Of a stretch of 64,000 nt of DNA, positions 37,943 to 50,826 are shown piece after piece. The notes beneath the pieces are model-generated. The model worked only from the letters and a program-made list of their open reading frames with translations, made no database searches and was not told where the DNA came from. Within the stretch, counting starts at the first letter, position 1. Each line of letters begins with the position of its first letter. This stretch comes from Sphingomonas sp. PP-CE-1G-424. GTDB taxonomy: Bacteria; Pseudomonadota; Alphaproteobacteria; Sphingomonadales; Sphingomonadaceae. Both the position numbers and the translations under genes were made by a program. The stretch spans positions 620,001-684,000 of the forward strand of contig NZ_SLXW01000001.1 of NCBI RefSeq assembly GCF_004341085.1, written 5' to 3'.

Positions 37943-38617
37943 ATGAAAACCAAGATGTTCGCAGGCGCTGCACTCGCGGCACTGATCGCCACCAGCGGCT
38001 GCACCACCGATCCGGAGACCGGTCGCCAAACCATCTCGAAGACAGCCCTGGGCGGCATCGGCGGCGCGCTCGGCGGCTATCTGCTCGGCGACGTGGTCGG
38101 TGGTCGGCATGACCGGACCGAGAAGCTGCTCGGCGCGGGCATCGGTGGTCTCGCGGGGGCGGGCATCGGCGCGTACATGGACAAGCAGGAGCGCGACCTG
38201 CGCGCGCGCACCGCGGGCACCGATGTGCAGGTGATCCGCCAGGGCGACGACCTGGTGCTCAACATCCCGTCGGGCATCACCTTCGCGTATGACAGCGCCA
38301 ACGTGCAGCCGCAGTTCCAGCGCACGCTCGACCAGGTCGCGGATACGCTGTCGCAGTACAACCAGACCTATGTCGACGTGTACGGCCACACCGATTCGAC
38401 CGGCAGCGATGCGTACAACCAGACGCTGTCGGAGCGTCGTGCGCGCTCGGTCGCGGACTACCTTTCGGGTCACGGCGTGCAGGCGGCGCGGATCGGGACG
38501 CGTGGCTATGGCAAGACGCAGCCGATCGCGTCGAACGATACCGATGCGGGTCGGGCGGCTAACCGTCGCGTCGAGGTGAAGATCGTGCCGATCTCGCAGA
38601 ACGACATGCGGCAATAA
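37943..38617 (+). CDS. OmpA-family lipoprotein
   Basis: 224 residues. The lipobox is ATSGC at residues about 16-20, so it is anchored in a membrane by lipid. A glycine-zipper region (GGIGGALGGYLLGDVV, GAGIGGLAGAGIGAYMD) follows, then an OmpA C-terminal domain (NVQPQFQRTLDQVADTL, DVYGHTDSTGSD, LSERRARSVADYL, NRRVEVKI) that binds peptidoglycan. It is similar in build to YiaD. ATG 37943 follows AGGGAG. A family-C repeat lies downstream. Confidence 0.94.
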   Translation: MKTKMFAGAALAALIATSGCTTDPETGRQTISKTALGGIGGALGGYLLGDVVGGRHDRTEKLLGAGIGGLAGAGIGAYMDKQERDLRARTAGTDVQVIRQGDDLVLNIPSGITFAYDSANVQPQFQRTLDQVADTLSQYNQTYVDVYGHTDSTGSDAYNQTLSERRARSVADYLSGHGVQAARIGTRGYGKTQPIASNDTDAGRAANRRVEVKIVPISQNDMRQ

Positions 38618-38650
38618 GTGGTGCTGGGTGGAGACGGATCATCCGCTCTC

Positions 38651-38728
38651 CACCCGTTCGGGCTGAGCGAAGTTGAAGCCCCGCCGTCGCGTACCAACCC
38701 TTCGACTTCGCTCAGGGCGAACGGAGGG
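38651..38728. repeat. Family-C palindromic element, intergenic copy
   Basis: CGGGCTGAGCGAAGTTGAAG and CTTCGACTTCGCTCAGGGCG as inverted arms, between the OmpA lipoprotein and the CsaA-like gene. The arms match those of the element translated inside pccA. Confidence 0.88.
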
Positions 38729-38768
38729 TTGTGTATGTGGCTAGATCAACAGGCGTGTGGAGAGCCTT

Positions 38769-39116
38769 CTAGAACAGTCGCCCGCCATTCGGGACTGGTC
38801 CGGTCGGCGAAATCAGCACCACCTTACCGTCCGCATCGGGGAAGCCAAGCGTCAGGACTTCGGACATCATCGGCCCGATCTGGCGCGGCGGGAAGTTGAC
38901 GACCGCGGCGACCTGCCGGCCGACCAACGCTTCCGGCGTATAATGCTCGGTAATCTGCGCGGATGATCGCTTAACCCCGATCTCGTTGCCGAAATCGATC
39001 CGCAGCTTGATCGCGGGTTTCCGTGCCTCGGGAAAGGGTTCTGCCTCGACGATCGTGCCGACGCGGATGTCGACCTTCTCGAAGTCGGGATAGCCGATCT
39101 GATCAGAAATCAACAT
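38769..39116 (-). CDS. csaA: CsaA-like tRNA-binding-domain protein
   Basis: 115 residues forming one EMAP/tRNA-binding OB fold. The family pattern is visible in DFEKVDIRVGTIVEAEPFPE, ARKPAIKLRIDFG, GRQVAAVVNFPPRQIGPMMS and EVLTLGFPDADGKVVL. CsaA proteins act as chaperones or tRNA-binding factors. The start at 39116 overlaps the end of the GST gene by 14 bp, so translation is probably coupled. Confidence 0.92.
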   Translation of the reverse strand: MLISDQIGYPDFEKVDIRVGTIVEAEPFPEARKPAIKLRIDFGNEIGVKRSSAQITEHYTPEALVGRQVAAVVNFPPRQIGPMMSEVLTLGFPDADGKVVLISPTGPVPNGGRLF

Positions 39117-39777
39117 TGTCGTAGTGCGCCGGGGGTGAGATCAGCTCCATCCGTTCGGACAGCAGCGGGCGGAAGCTTGGGCGGCTCTTGAAGCCGCGAT
39201 ACCAGCGTGCGGTCTGGTCGTGGCCCTTCCAGTCGATCCCGCCAAGATAGTCGGTGACCGAGATCTGCGCCGCCGCCGCGAGATCGGCGAGGCTCATCGT
39301 TGCGCCGCCAAGCCAGTTCCGGTGATCGAGCAGGTAATCCATATAGTCGAGATGCCCGACCGCAGCCTTCATCGCCTCGCGCAGGCCCTTGGCGTCGGGC
39401 GCGGTGCGGTGGGCGAGGCGCTTGACCATGCGCTCGTGGAGCAGCGGCCCGGTCACGTCGCGGTAGAAATGCGTGTCGAACCACGTGACCAGCCGGCGGA
39501 TCTCGGCGCGGTTGGTCGCGGTGCCGTTGATCATCGCCGCCTTCTCGACGGTCTCCTCGAAGAATTCGCAGATCGCCATCGAATCGATCAGCGGCGCCAC
39601 GCCGCGCGACGCGTCGACCATCACCGGGGTCTGGCCGGCGGGGTTCATGTCCATGAACTCGTCACGGCGGTCCCAGGGCGATTCGCGCACCAGTTCGTAG
39701 CCGACCCCCTTCTCGCCCAGCAGCAGGCGCACCTTTCGTGAGAAGGGACACAGGGGGAATTGATAAAGCTGCCACAT
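39103..39777 (-). CDS. Glutathione S-transferase family protein
   Basis: 224 residues. The N-terminal thioredoxin-like domain begins MWQLYQFPLCPFSRKVRLLL with a CPFS motif and has NPAGQTPVMVD (cis-proline) and IDSMAICEFFEE. The C-terminal helical domain (LDYMDYLLDHRNWLGGATMS, LADLAAAAQISVTDYL) is typical. Substrate unknown. It overlaps csaA. Upstream is the repeat-filled gap. Confidence 0.92.
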   Translation of the reverse strand: MWQLYQFPLCPFSRKVRLLLGEKGVGYELVRESPWDRRDEFMDMNPAGQTPVMVDASRGVAPLIDSMAICEFFEETVEKAAMINGTATNRAEIRRLVTWFDTHFYRDVTGPLLHERMVKRLAHRTAPDAKGLREAMKAAVGHLDYMDYLLDHRNWLGGATMSLADLAAAAQISVTDYLGGIDWKGHDQTARWYRGFKSRPSFRPLLSERMELISPPAHYDNVDF

Positions 39778-39857
39778 GCCATCCGTTTAGGCGGTGGGGG
39801 GCGGCTGTGTCACTAGCGCGGGTTGGGTGGCGTGGCGTTTGTGGCGATAAGATTTTG

Positions 39858-39989
39858 TTCGCGCGGAGGCGCAGAGAGCGCCGAGGTGTTGCGCTTGTCG
39901 CGAAGCCCGAATTTCTGCAACGCGCGTTGGAGTGCAAGCAGCCCGTACCGGGCGAGCCCCCCTCCGCGTCCTCTGCGTCTCTGCGCGAA
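39858..39989. repeat. Family-D imperfect palindromic element
   Basis: TTCGCGCGGAGGCGCAGAG at the left and CTCTGCGTCTCTGCGCGAA at the right are imperfect inverted copies, with inner GCGCCGAG and CTCCGCG arms. It is seen once in this window, so its family status is an inference from its build. Confidence 0.6.
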
Positions 39990-40012
39990 ACCAACTTACT
40001 TCTTTTGCTAAA

Positions 40013-40116
40013 CCACCCCGGCGAAGGCCGGGGCCCAATTGGAAAGGTCGCTGTAACGAAGCGCCGTCCTTCGTTAGCGACGTCGCCCAATTGGGCCCCG
40101 GCCTTCGCCGGGGTGG
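40013..40116 (+). repeat. Family-A palindromic element, copy 4
   Basis: Arms CCACCCCGGCGAAGGCCGGG(GCCCAATTGG) and inverse; the spacer begins AAAGGTCGCTGTAACGAAG, as in copies 1 and 2. It ends 18 bases after the gltB stop and may serve as its terminator. Confidence 0.9.
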
Positions 40117-40134
40117 TGCTTGTGTAGCCTCGCT

Positions 40135-44649
<4,515 letters not shown>

Positions 44650-44651
44650 CG

Positions 44652-45233
44652 TCACTTCTTCTTCTCTTCGGGCGTGGCAGCCTGCTTTGCGAACTCGGCG
44701 ACATCGGCCTGCATGTGCGCCATCGAGGATTGCATCATCGACCGCTGCCAGGCGGCGACGTCTGGGTCGGCCATGATCGTCAGCGATTGCTGCATGTACG
44801 CACGGCCGCTCGGCGTCGCGAAGAACGCCTTGATGTCACGGCATTGGGCGACATCGAAGCGGCGCGCATAGGCGCGCGCCATCGCCTCGACCATGCTCGG
44901 CAATCCGTCGCGCATCAGCGTCATCGTGCGCACCTGCTGCCGTTCCAGAAAGGTGGCAAACCGCGTCTGCATCTCCGGATGGTCCGCCATCGCACTGCTG
45001 AACATCGGGCTCTGCGCCATGCCCTGCTGCAGATTGCCGAGCATCGGGGCGATCATGCTTTCGATCATCCGTTCACGCGATTCGGGCGGCATCAGCACGT
45101 TAATCAACTCGCGCGCCGCCGCGAGGCGGGTCGGATCGGGGGCCGTGACGGCGACTGGCCCCGCCTGCGCCTGCGCCGCCGACGGCATCATCGCGCCCGC
45201 CAGCAGAATCGGTCCGAGAAACCCGCATCTCAT
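44652..45233 (-). CDS. DUF2059 domain secreted protein
   Basis: 193 residues. Start 45233 overlaps the gltD stop as ATGA. A signal peptide (FLGPILLAGAMMPSAAQAQA) precedes a helical region rich in Met (PTRLAAARELINVLMPPE, VEAMARAYARRFDVAQCRDI, KAFFATPSGRAYMQQ), the DUF2059 pattern. Its role is unknown. Its place between gltD and gltB is odd, since a periplasmic protein has no known part in glutamate synthesis. Confidence 0.85.
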   Translation of the reverse strand: MRCGFLGPILLAGAMMPSAAQAQAGPVAVTAPDPTRLAAARELINVLMPPESRERMIESMIAPMLGNLQQGMAQSPMFSSAMADHPEMQTRFATFLERQQVRTMTLMRDGLPSMVEAMARAYARRFDVAQCRDIKAFFATPSGRAYMQQSLTIMADPDVAAWQRSMMQSSMAHMQADVAEFAKQAATPEEKKK

Positions 45234-46672
45234 GCTGCGACCTTCGCGCTCTGCGCCTTGGTCTTCAGCCATTTGTGCATCGTCGCGGCGACGTCGCGGC
45301 CGTCGCGGATCGCCCAGACGACGAGGCTTGCGCCGCGAACAATGTCGCCTGCTGCGAACACGCCGTCGAGCGAGGTCATCAGCGTCTTGCCGTCGACCAG
45401 CACCGTGCCCCAGCGACTTACGCCCAGTTCCGGCGTTGCGAACAGCGTCGGCAGGTCCTCGGCGTCGAAGCCCAGTGCCTTGATCACGAGATCGGCGTTC
45501 ACCGAATAGTCGCCCGCTGGATCGGGTTCGGGTGCACGGCGGCCGCTCGCGTCGGGGGCACCGAGACGCATTTTCCGGACCTTGACGCTCGACACGGTAT
45601 CGCCGCCGTCGAAGCTCTGCGGGCCCGACAGCCAGACGAACTCGACGCCCTCCTCCTCGGCATTGGCGACTTCGCGCTGCGAGCCGGGCATGTTGGCGCG
45701 GTCGCGGCGGTAGAGGCACTTCACCGACTTCGCGCCTTGGCGGATCGCGGTGCGGACGCAGTCCATCGCGGTGTCGCCGCCGCCGATCACGACGACGTCC
45801 TTGCCCTCGGCATTGAGGCTGCCGTCGTCGAACGCCGGGACCGCGTCGCCGAAGCCCTTGCGGTTCGATGCGACGAGGAAGTCGAGCGCTGGGACCACGC
45901 CGTTCGATCCGCCGCCGGGCAGGTCCATCGCACGTGCCTTGTAGACGCCGGTCGCGATCAGGATCGCGTCGTGGCGCTGGCGGAGATCGTCGAGGCTCGC
46001 ATCGTCGCCGACCGCGAAGCCTTCGTGGAAGACGATGCCGGCAGCCTTGAGGCGCTCGACGCGGCGCATGACGATCGGCTTTTCGAGCTTGAAGCCTGGG
46101 ATGCCATAGGTGAGCAACCCGCCCGCCCGGTCGTAGCGATCATAGACGTGGACGTCGTAGCCGTGGCCGCGCAGATATTCCGCCGCGGTGAGCCCTGCCG
46201 GTCCCGCACCGATCACGCCGACCGACTGGCCGCGCGATTTGCCGGGGACCAGCGGTTCGACCCAGCCATTCTCCCAGGCGGTGTCGGTGATGAACTTCTC
46301 GACCGAGCCGATCGTGACCGCGCCGTGCCCGGTGAATTCGATGACGCAATTGCCTTCGCACAGCCGGTCCTGCGGGCAGATCCGGCCGCAGATCTCGGGC
46401 ATGGTCGAGGTCGCGTTGCTGAGCTCGTACGCCTCGCGCAGACGCCCCTCCGCGGTCAGCCGGAGCCAGTCGGGGATATGGTTGTGCAGCGGGCAATGGA
46501 CCGAGCAATAGGGCACGCCGCACTGCGAGCAGCGTCCGGCCTGTTCCTCGGCGGGCTCAACCGCATAGCGTTGCGCGATCTCGCGGAAATCGTCGGCCCG
46601 CTCGTCGGCGGTGCGCTTGTCGGGATAGGATTGCTCCCGGCCGACAAATTTGAGCATCGAATCGTTCGCCAT
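45230..46672 (-). CDS. gltD: Glutamate synthase small subunit
   Basis: 480 residues; moves electrons from NADPH to GltB. The N-terminal cysteines (GRCSQCGVPYC and ICPQDRLCEGNC) bind iron-sulfur clusters. The FAD motif GVIGAGPAGLTAAEYL and NADPH motif VVIGGGDTAMDCVR are complete. ATG 46672 is the start. It is the first gene of the operon, with an AT-rich upstream stretch (46680-46820) shared with the uppP end. Confidence 0.97.
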   Translation of the reverse strand: MANDSMLKFVGREQSYPDKRTADERADDFREIAQRYAVEPAEEQAGRCSQCGVPYCSVHCPLHNHIPDWLRLTAEGRLREAYELSNATSTMPEICGRICPQDRLCEGNCVIEFTGHGAVTIGSVEKFITDTAWENGWVEPLVPGKSRGQSVGVIGAGPAGLTAAEYLRGHGYDVHVYDRYDRAGGLLTYGIPGFKLEKPIVMRRVERLKAAGIVFHEGFAVGDDASLDDLRQRHDAILIATGVYKARAMDLPGGGSNGVVPALDFLVASNRKGFGDAVPAFDDGSLNAEGKDVVVIGGGDTAMDCVRTAIRQGAKSVKCLYRRDRANMPGSQREVANAEEEGVEFVWLSGPQSFDGGDTVSSVKVRKMRLGAPDASGRRAPEPDPAGDYSVNADLVIKALGFDAEDLPTLFATPELGVSRWGTVLVDGKTLMTSLDGVFAAGDIVRGASLVVWAIRDGRDVAATMHKWLKTKAQSAKVAA

Positions 46673-46823
46673 GATAGCCTCCGACAGCCGCGTTATTGCG
46701 CGATCGGAGGCTTGTCACGACTAAAACAGCATATAGGTAAGCTGTGCTGCCTGATAAATTCGAACAATCACCGGATTTTTATGAGAGGCGTTCTCAGCAA
46801 GGGTTATTATTACCGTATCGGAC

Positions 46824-47633
46824 CTATTTGCTCAACAGCCAGATCAGCGCAGCCGACCCCGCGACGACGCGATACAAGGCGAACGGCACGAATCCGTGTT
46901 TGGTGACGATCCCGACGAACCACTTCACCACCAGCAAGGCGACGACGAACGACACCGCGGCGCCGATCGCAATCGCACCCAGCCCGACACCGCCGCCGCT
47001 CGCGATCGCATCGCGGTTCTTCAGCAGTTCGAGCGCGCTTGCCCCCAGCATCGTCGGAATAGCGAGAAAGAAGCTGAACTCCGCCGCGGTACGCCGTTCG
47101 ACGCCCAGCGCGAGCGCGCCGAGGATCGTCGCGCCCGACCGGCTAACGCCCGGGATCATCGCCAAACACTGCAAGAAACCGATGCCGATCACCGTCTTCA
47201 GAGGGATATCCGCGACGCCGCTGATGTCGCTGCGCGGTGCGAACCGCTCCACCGCGAGGATCGCGAAGCCGCCGACGATGAGGGCGATCGCAACGACCTC
47301 CGCATTCCCGAGCAGCGCCTCGATATACTTATGCAGCGCGAGGCCGATCACCGCCGCCGGGATGAACGCGACCACCAGGTTGCGCAGGAACAGCCATGAT
47401 TTCGGCTCGCGGCGGATCAGCCCCATGCCGACCGCCCAGAACGTCCGCCAGTACAGCACGACGATCGCGAGGATCGCGCCGAGCTGGATGACGACGTTGA
47501 ACACCTCCCAGCGCCCCGCATCATAGCCGAGCAACCGCGTGGCGAGGATCAGGTGCCCGGTCGACGACACGGGCAGGAATTCGGTGATCCCCTCGACGAT
47601 GCCGAGCAGGATGACGGTGAGAAGTTCGGTCAA
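46824..47633 (-). CDS. uppP: Undecaprenyl-diphosphatase
   Basis: 269 residues, an inner-membrane phosphatase recycling the lipid carrier of peptidoglycan synthesis (BacA). Catalytic segments are EGITEFLPVSSTGHLIL and PGVSRSGATILGAL; eight hydrophobic helices are visible. The start ATG 47633 gives the usual family start (MTELLTVILLGIVEG). It lies downstream of the NDUFA9-like gene by 69 bp. Confidence 0.96.
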   Translation of the reverse strand: MTELLTVILLGIVEGITEFLPVSSTGHLILATRLLGYDAGRWEVFNVVIQLGAILAIVVLYWRTFWAVGMGLIRREPKSWLFLRNLVVAFIPAAVIGLALHKYIEALLGNAEVVAIALIVGGFAILAVERFAPRSDISGVADIPLKTVIGIGFLQCLAMIPGVSRSGATILGALALGVERRTAAEFSFFLAIPTMLGASALELLKNRDAIASGGGVGLGAIAIGAAVSFVVALLVVKWFVGIVTKHGFVPFALYRVVAGSAALIWLLSK

Positions 47634-47702
47634 GCAGGCGCTCCGGCGTCGCGGGTTTCAGAAAGAGGCGCGGGTTTCAGGGCACGCTTAGCACGTGCAG
47701 CA

Positions 47703-48656
47703 TTAGTCTGCGTGAACTTCCGCACGCGTTTCGGCGCGGCGACCGAACCGTCCGGCTTTGCGAAACCGCACCAGCCAGCCGGGCGCGACCGTCGACAGCG
47801 GGGTCGCTTCGATCCCGAACGCGGCGAGGCCATCGGTGCCGGTAACGATATTGTCGCTCTGCAGCATCGTCCACTGGTCCTTGGTGATCGGCGCGCCCGG
47901 CAGGAAACCGCCCTTGGCGATCAGCGCGCCGGCAAAGTCCGGCAGCTCGACGATCGAGGGATTGCGGCCGATCGTCTTCGCGATCCAGCGGATCAGGTTG
48001 CCCATGGTTATGATGTCGGGCCCGCCAAGCTCGAAGGTCTTGCCGCCGAACGTCTCGGGATCGGACGCCGCTGCCACCACCGCGTCCGCCACGTTGCCGA
48101 CGAACACTGGCTGGAACTTCGCGGACGCGCGCAGCACCGGCACGACGGGCGCCTTGGCGATCATCCCGGCAAAGCGGTTCACGAACTGGTCTTCCTGGCC
48201 GAACACGATCGACGGTCGCAGGATCGTCGCGTTCGGGAACGCCTCGAGCACGGCGGCCTCGCCCTGCCCCTTCGACTTGCCGTACGCCGACGCGGACTCC
48301 GGATCCGCGCCGATCGCCGAGACGTGCACGAGCGCGCCCACGCCGGCCGTCGCCGCAGCCTGTGCCACCGTCTGTGCGCCGAGAGCCTGGACGCGCTGGA
48401 AATCGCCCGCGAGCACGCCGACCAGGTTCACCACCACGTCCGAGCCGTGAACCGCATGCGCGATCGTCTCGGGCTTGGTGACGTCGGCACCGACGAACTG
48501 CGTCTGGCCGAGCCCGCCGAGCGGTTTCAGGAAGAACGCCTGCCGCGGATCGCGCTGTGCGATGCGGACGCGTGCGCCCGTCGCCAGCAGCGCCTGTGCG
48601 ACATAGCGGCCGACGAAACCGCCACCCCCGATCAGCGTCACCAGTTTGTCGTTCAT
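47703..48656 (-). CDS. NDUFA9-like NAD(P)-binding protein (complex I subunit family)
   Basis: 317 residues, a short-chain dehydrogenase/epimerase fold. The nucleotide-binding loop is VTLIGGGGFVGRYVAQALL; VVVNLVGVLAGDFQRVQALG and HVSAIGADPESASAYGKSKG carry the Tyr-Lys pair. This build matches the complex-I NDUFA9/39-kDa group of Alphaproteobacteria, which helps assemble or stabilise complex I. Start 48656 follows GGACG; upstream codons read into the tRNA gene region. Confidence 0.9.
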   Translation of the reverse strand: MNDKLVTLIGGGGFVGRYVAQALLATGARVRIAQRDPRQAFFLKPLGGLGQTQFVGADVTKPETIAHAVHGSDVVVNLVGVLAGDFQRVQALGAQTVAQAAATAGVGALVHVSAIGADPESASAYGKSKGQGEAAVLEAFPNATILRPSIVFGQEDQFVNRFAGMIAKAPVVPVLRASAKFQPVFVGNVADAVVAAASDPETFGGKTFELGGPDIITMGNLIRWIAKTIGRNPSIVELPDFAGALIAKGGFLPGAPITKDQWTMLQSDNIVTGTDGLAAFGIEATPLSTVAPGWLVRFRKAGRFGRRAETRAEVHAD

Positions 48657-48768
48657 CGCGCGTCCGTCCACTTTGTTTTGCCTGCCAATCACGAATAACC
48701 CCTTGCCCCAGCAAGAGGCGTGTTGACAAGCATCGCGACCCTCCCCTAGAGGCGCCCTCCTACCCCGT

Positions 48769-48855
48769 GCCCGGATGGCGGAATTGGTAGACGCACCAGC
48801 TTCAGGTGCTGGCGATCGCAAGGTCGTGGAGGTTCGAGTCCTCTTCCGGGCACCA
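48769..48855 (+). tRNA. tRNA-Leu (anticodon CAG)
   Basis: 87 bases including an encoded CCA. Acceptor arms GCCCGGA and TCCGGGC pair. The D-arm has GGAATTGGTAGACGC, the anticodon stem CCAGC-GCTGG holds the loop TTCAGGT (CAG, reading CTG), a long variable arm is present as in Leu tRNAs, and the T-arm has GGTTCGAGTCC. It lies upstream of the toxin-like cassette. Confidence 0.97.
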
Positions 48856-48970
48856 CACTACATAGAAGCGCGTTCGGGCGAGGCGGATCTCAAGATCCGC
48901 TCGCGTTGCGCTTGACTTGTAGGACAATGTTGCTCAGATGTTCTCACCGCAATGACAGGCGGGGGATGGC

Positions 48971-50060
48971 ATGGTCCAGACATCGGGCAGCGGCGAGCGG
49001 AACGCGTTTTCACGGTGGCTGCGAACGGGTAAGGTGCCATCGGCGCGGGGTCCTGACGGTCTCGAACTCAAATTCAATCCATGGCATGATCCGGCGGACG
49101 GCCGGTTTACCTTTGCAGGCGCGGGACGCCGTGAGGGATCGAGCGAGGCCCATGCCCCTAGCGCCAGGAACGATCGCGCTCCAAGCGCCGGGAATCGTGA
49201 TACGTCGCGGACCTCGACACCGCCGAAAGCGGAAGTGCCGCGTGCCCAACCGCTCGCGGGCGACGACCGAAAGTCGGTAGAGCGCAGGTCGGCCAAGGCG
49301 CAATCCGCGCACATTCCGGGATCGCGGCGCGGCGACCAGCCGAACCCCGTCGCCGAGTTTGTCGGTGGCGTAAGGTCAGGGATTGTACGACGTTCGGGAA
49401 GAAACGGTGGCGGGGGTCCATGCTGCGCTGACGACAAATCCGGTCACCACCGTTCGCGACGCCGGCCGCGGGATAGCGGGGATGATCGACACGGCGATCG
49501 CTGCCGAGGATACGCCCGCTCGCGTACAGATTTCGCGTGCGGCAGACGCGGTCACCAACGCTTCGGCGCGGGATATCGGTCGAGCCACGGGATCGGTCGC
49601 CGGGAATGTTGCGCTGGCGGTCGCGCCTGGGGCCGCGCTCTCCAAGGTTTCGGCGCTGCGTAGCCTACGTATTGCGAGGCCACGCACAACTTATGATCCG
49701 CCGCAGATCGGCTGGGTGAAGGAAACTCTCAAACCCGACGAACCTTGGACAGCGTATAATGACTCGGCGACTGGCGCGCGCCCTGGGCAGGCGCCGACGC
49801 TAATGCGAACAATGCCGGACGGCTCGAGGCGACCGGTCAAGTTCGATGGCATACAAGGCGAATACGTTATCGATCGAAAGTGGGGCGTAAGGGATGCGCC
49901 GCATGCACGAGCCCAGCTATTACGACAATCGCAGGTGTTGGCGCAGCATCGGCTCATCGGAACATGGGAGGTTCCTACCCCTGTCCAGAAAGCCAAAGCA
50001 GTAAAGCTGCTGAAGAAGATGGAGGTCACCAACATCAAAGTCAGGGTGGTCAAGCCATGA
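48971..50060 (+). pseudogene. Polymorphic-toxin-like protein with REase-fold C-terminus, broken by a +1 frameshift
   Basis: Two frames join into one protein of about 363 residues. Frame one (from ATG 48971, after GGGGGAT) has a Trp-rich motif (LELKFNPWHDPADGRFTF), a disordered linker, then NPVAEFVGGVRSG. One extra base near 49382 breaks it; the other frame goes on from 49383 (YDVREETVAGVHAALTTNP). The middle is Ala-rich and helical (residues about 150-240). The C-terminus (RRPVKFDGIQGEYVIDRKWG, LLRQSQVLAQHRLIGTWEV) fits a restriction-endonuclease-fold toxin with Asp ... Asp-x-Lys. The next gene overlaps by ATGA and is probably its immunity gene. GC falls in the toxin end. A TTG at 49383 after AAGG could allow a restart. 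An indel, a sequencing error or programmed slippage at GGG-A are all possible. Confidence 0.72.
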
Positions 50061-50368
50061 TCGCCATACCGGTCGCCCGCATCATCGCGCGCTTTGTAGT
50101 GTTTGCAGATTTGACAGGCGAAGACCTGCTGGATCCCGATGTCTCTGTCGAGATGATGGAAGTTCTGGGTGCCCAGCTTGAAGCTTTGGAAAAAGGGTTT
50201 CTTCGCGAACTGGTCGACGCCTTCGCGGTCATCGCCGCCGAATATAGTGGTGAAGCGCAGGAGGTGGTGCGCAATATCGCGCATAGCTTCTATCTCGAAG
50301 AAGCGCTTGCCGCCGACGATCCGGTGAGACTGGCCGAGTTGGAGGCGTTGCGCGACTCGAGGGATTGA
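50057..50368 (+). CDS. Candidate immunity protein for the adjacent toxin
   Basis: 103 residues, start ATG 50057 overlapping the toxin stop as ATGA. It is small, acidic and mainly helical (DLTGEDLLDPDVSVEMMEVL, LEKGFLRELVDAF, LEEALAADDPVRLAELEAL) with no signal peptide, as expected of a cytoplasmic inhibitor that binds the toxin nuclease. No known immunity family is recognised. The call rests on the size, charge, position and coupling. Confidence 0.68.
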   Translation: MIAIPVARIIARFVVFADLTGEDLLDPDVSVEMMEVLGAQLEALEKGFLRELVDAFAVIAAEYSGEAQEVVRNIAHSFYLEEALAADDPVRLAELEALRDSRD

Positions 50369-50826
50369 AACCGGGAATGCCCGCGCACGAGCGACGTGAG
50401 TGTCACGAATCGCGGTATCGAAACCGTCCCGTCAGCGGATGATTTCTCCAACGGCCTGATTACCTCGCCATAGGCCTTTGTAAGGCACCATGGGCGGAAC
50501 CCAGGGAAATGCCGAGTTTCCGGCGATCCTCCAGACGCCTCTTGCTGGCGTGGGATCCGCCGGTCGGTACTGCGATATCGACGGCCGCCGCGCCACGACC
50601 AGGCACCCGGTCGATACTTCGACCGCATGAACCGCCTGGGCACCGATCGGGGTAGTTCGGATTCGCCCATCGAGCGCGCCCCCAAACACCTGCTCCCGAC
50701 CGGAGCCGGCGCGGCGCCCTGTATTCGCGGCCAGTCGTGGCGTTTGCGCGGCGTCATTCTATCGACATGTGAGGTCGGTATCCGGCACGGTTCGAGCGTT
50801 TCACGCGTTCGCGATCGGAGAGCGAT
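50369..50826. other. Non-coding or decayed stretch downstream of the toxin cassette
   Basis: 458 bases without a convincing gene. The best frame is a minus-strand 85-codon stretch (50432-50689) that includes VSTGCLVVARRPSISQYRPA; it has no clear ribosome-binding site and no family I can name. It may be a remnant of an older immunity gene or toxin piece. The right end holds the upstream region of the MFS gene, with GGAGAG before its GTG. Confidence 0.5.

Larger units (their letters stand above)
39778..40134. other. Non-coding gap with two palindromic elements
   Basis: 357 bases between the GST gene and gltB without a credible gene. It holds a family-D element (39858-39989) and a family-A element (40013-40116). 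The gap carries the GST upstream region and the gltB downstream region. Confidence 0.8.

Noticed and set aside
48883..48900. Hairpin GCGGATCT-CA-AGATCCGC after the tRNA as a terminator
   Set aside because: No T run follows it; it may be chance or part of the toxin promoter region.
48841..50826. Possible attachment site: copy of the tRNA-Leu 3' end downstream of the cassette
   Set aside because: Only GGTTCGAG near 50790 resembles the tRNA end; no longer direct repeat and no integrase were seen.
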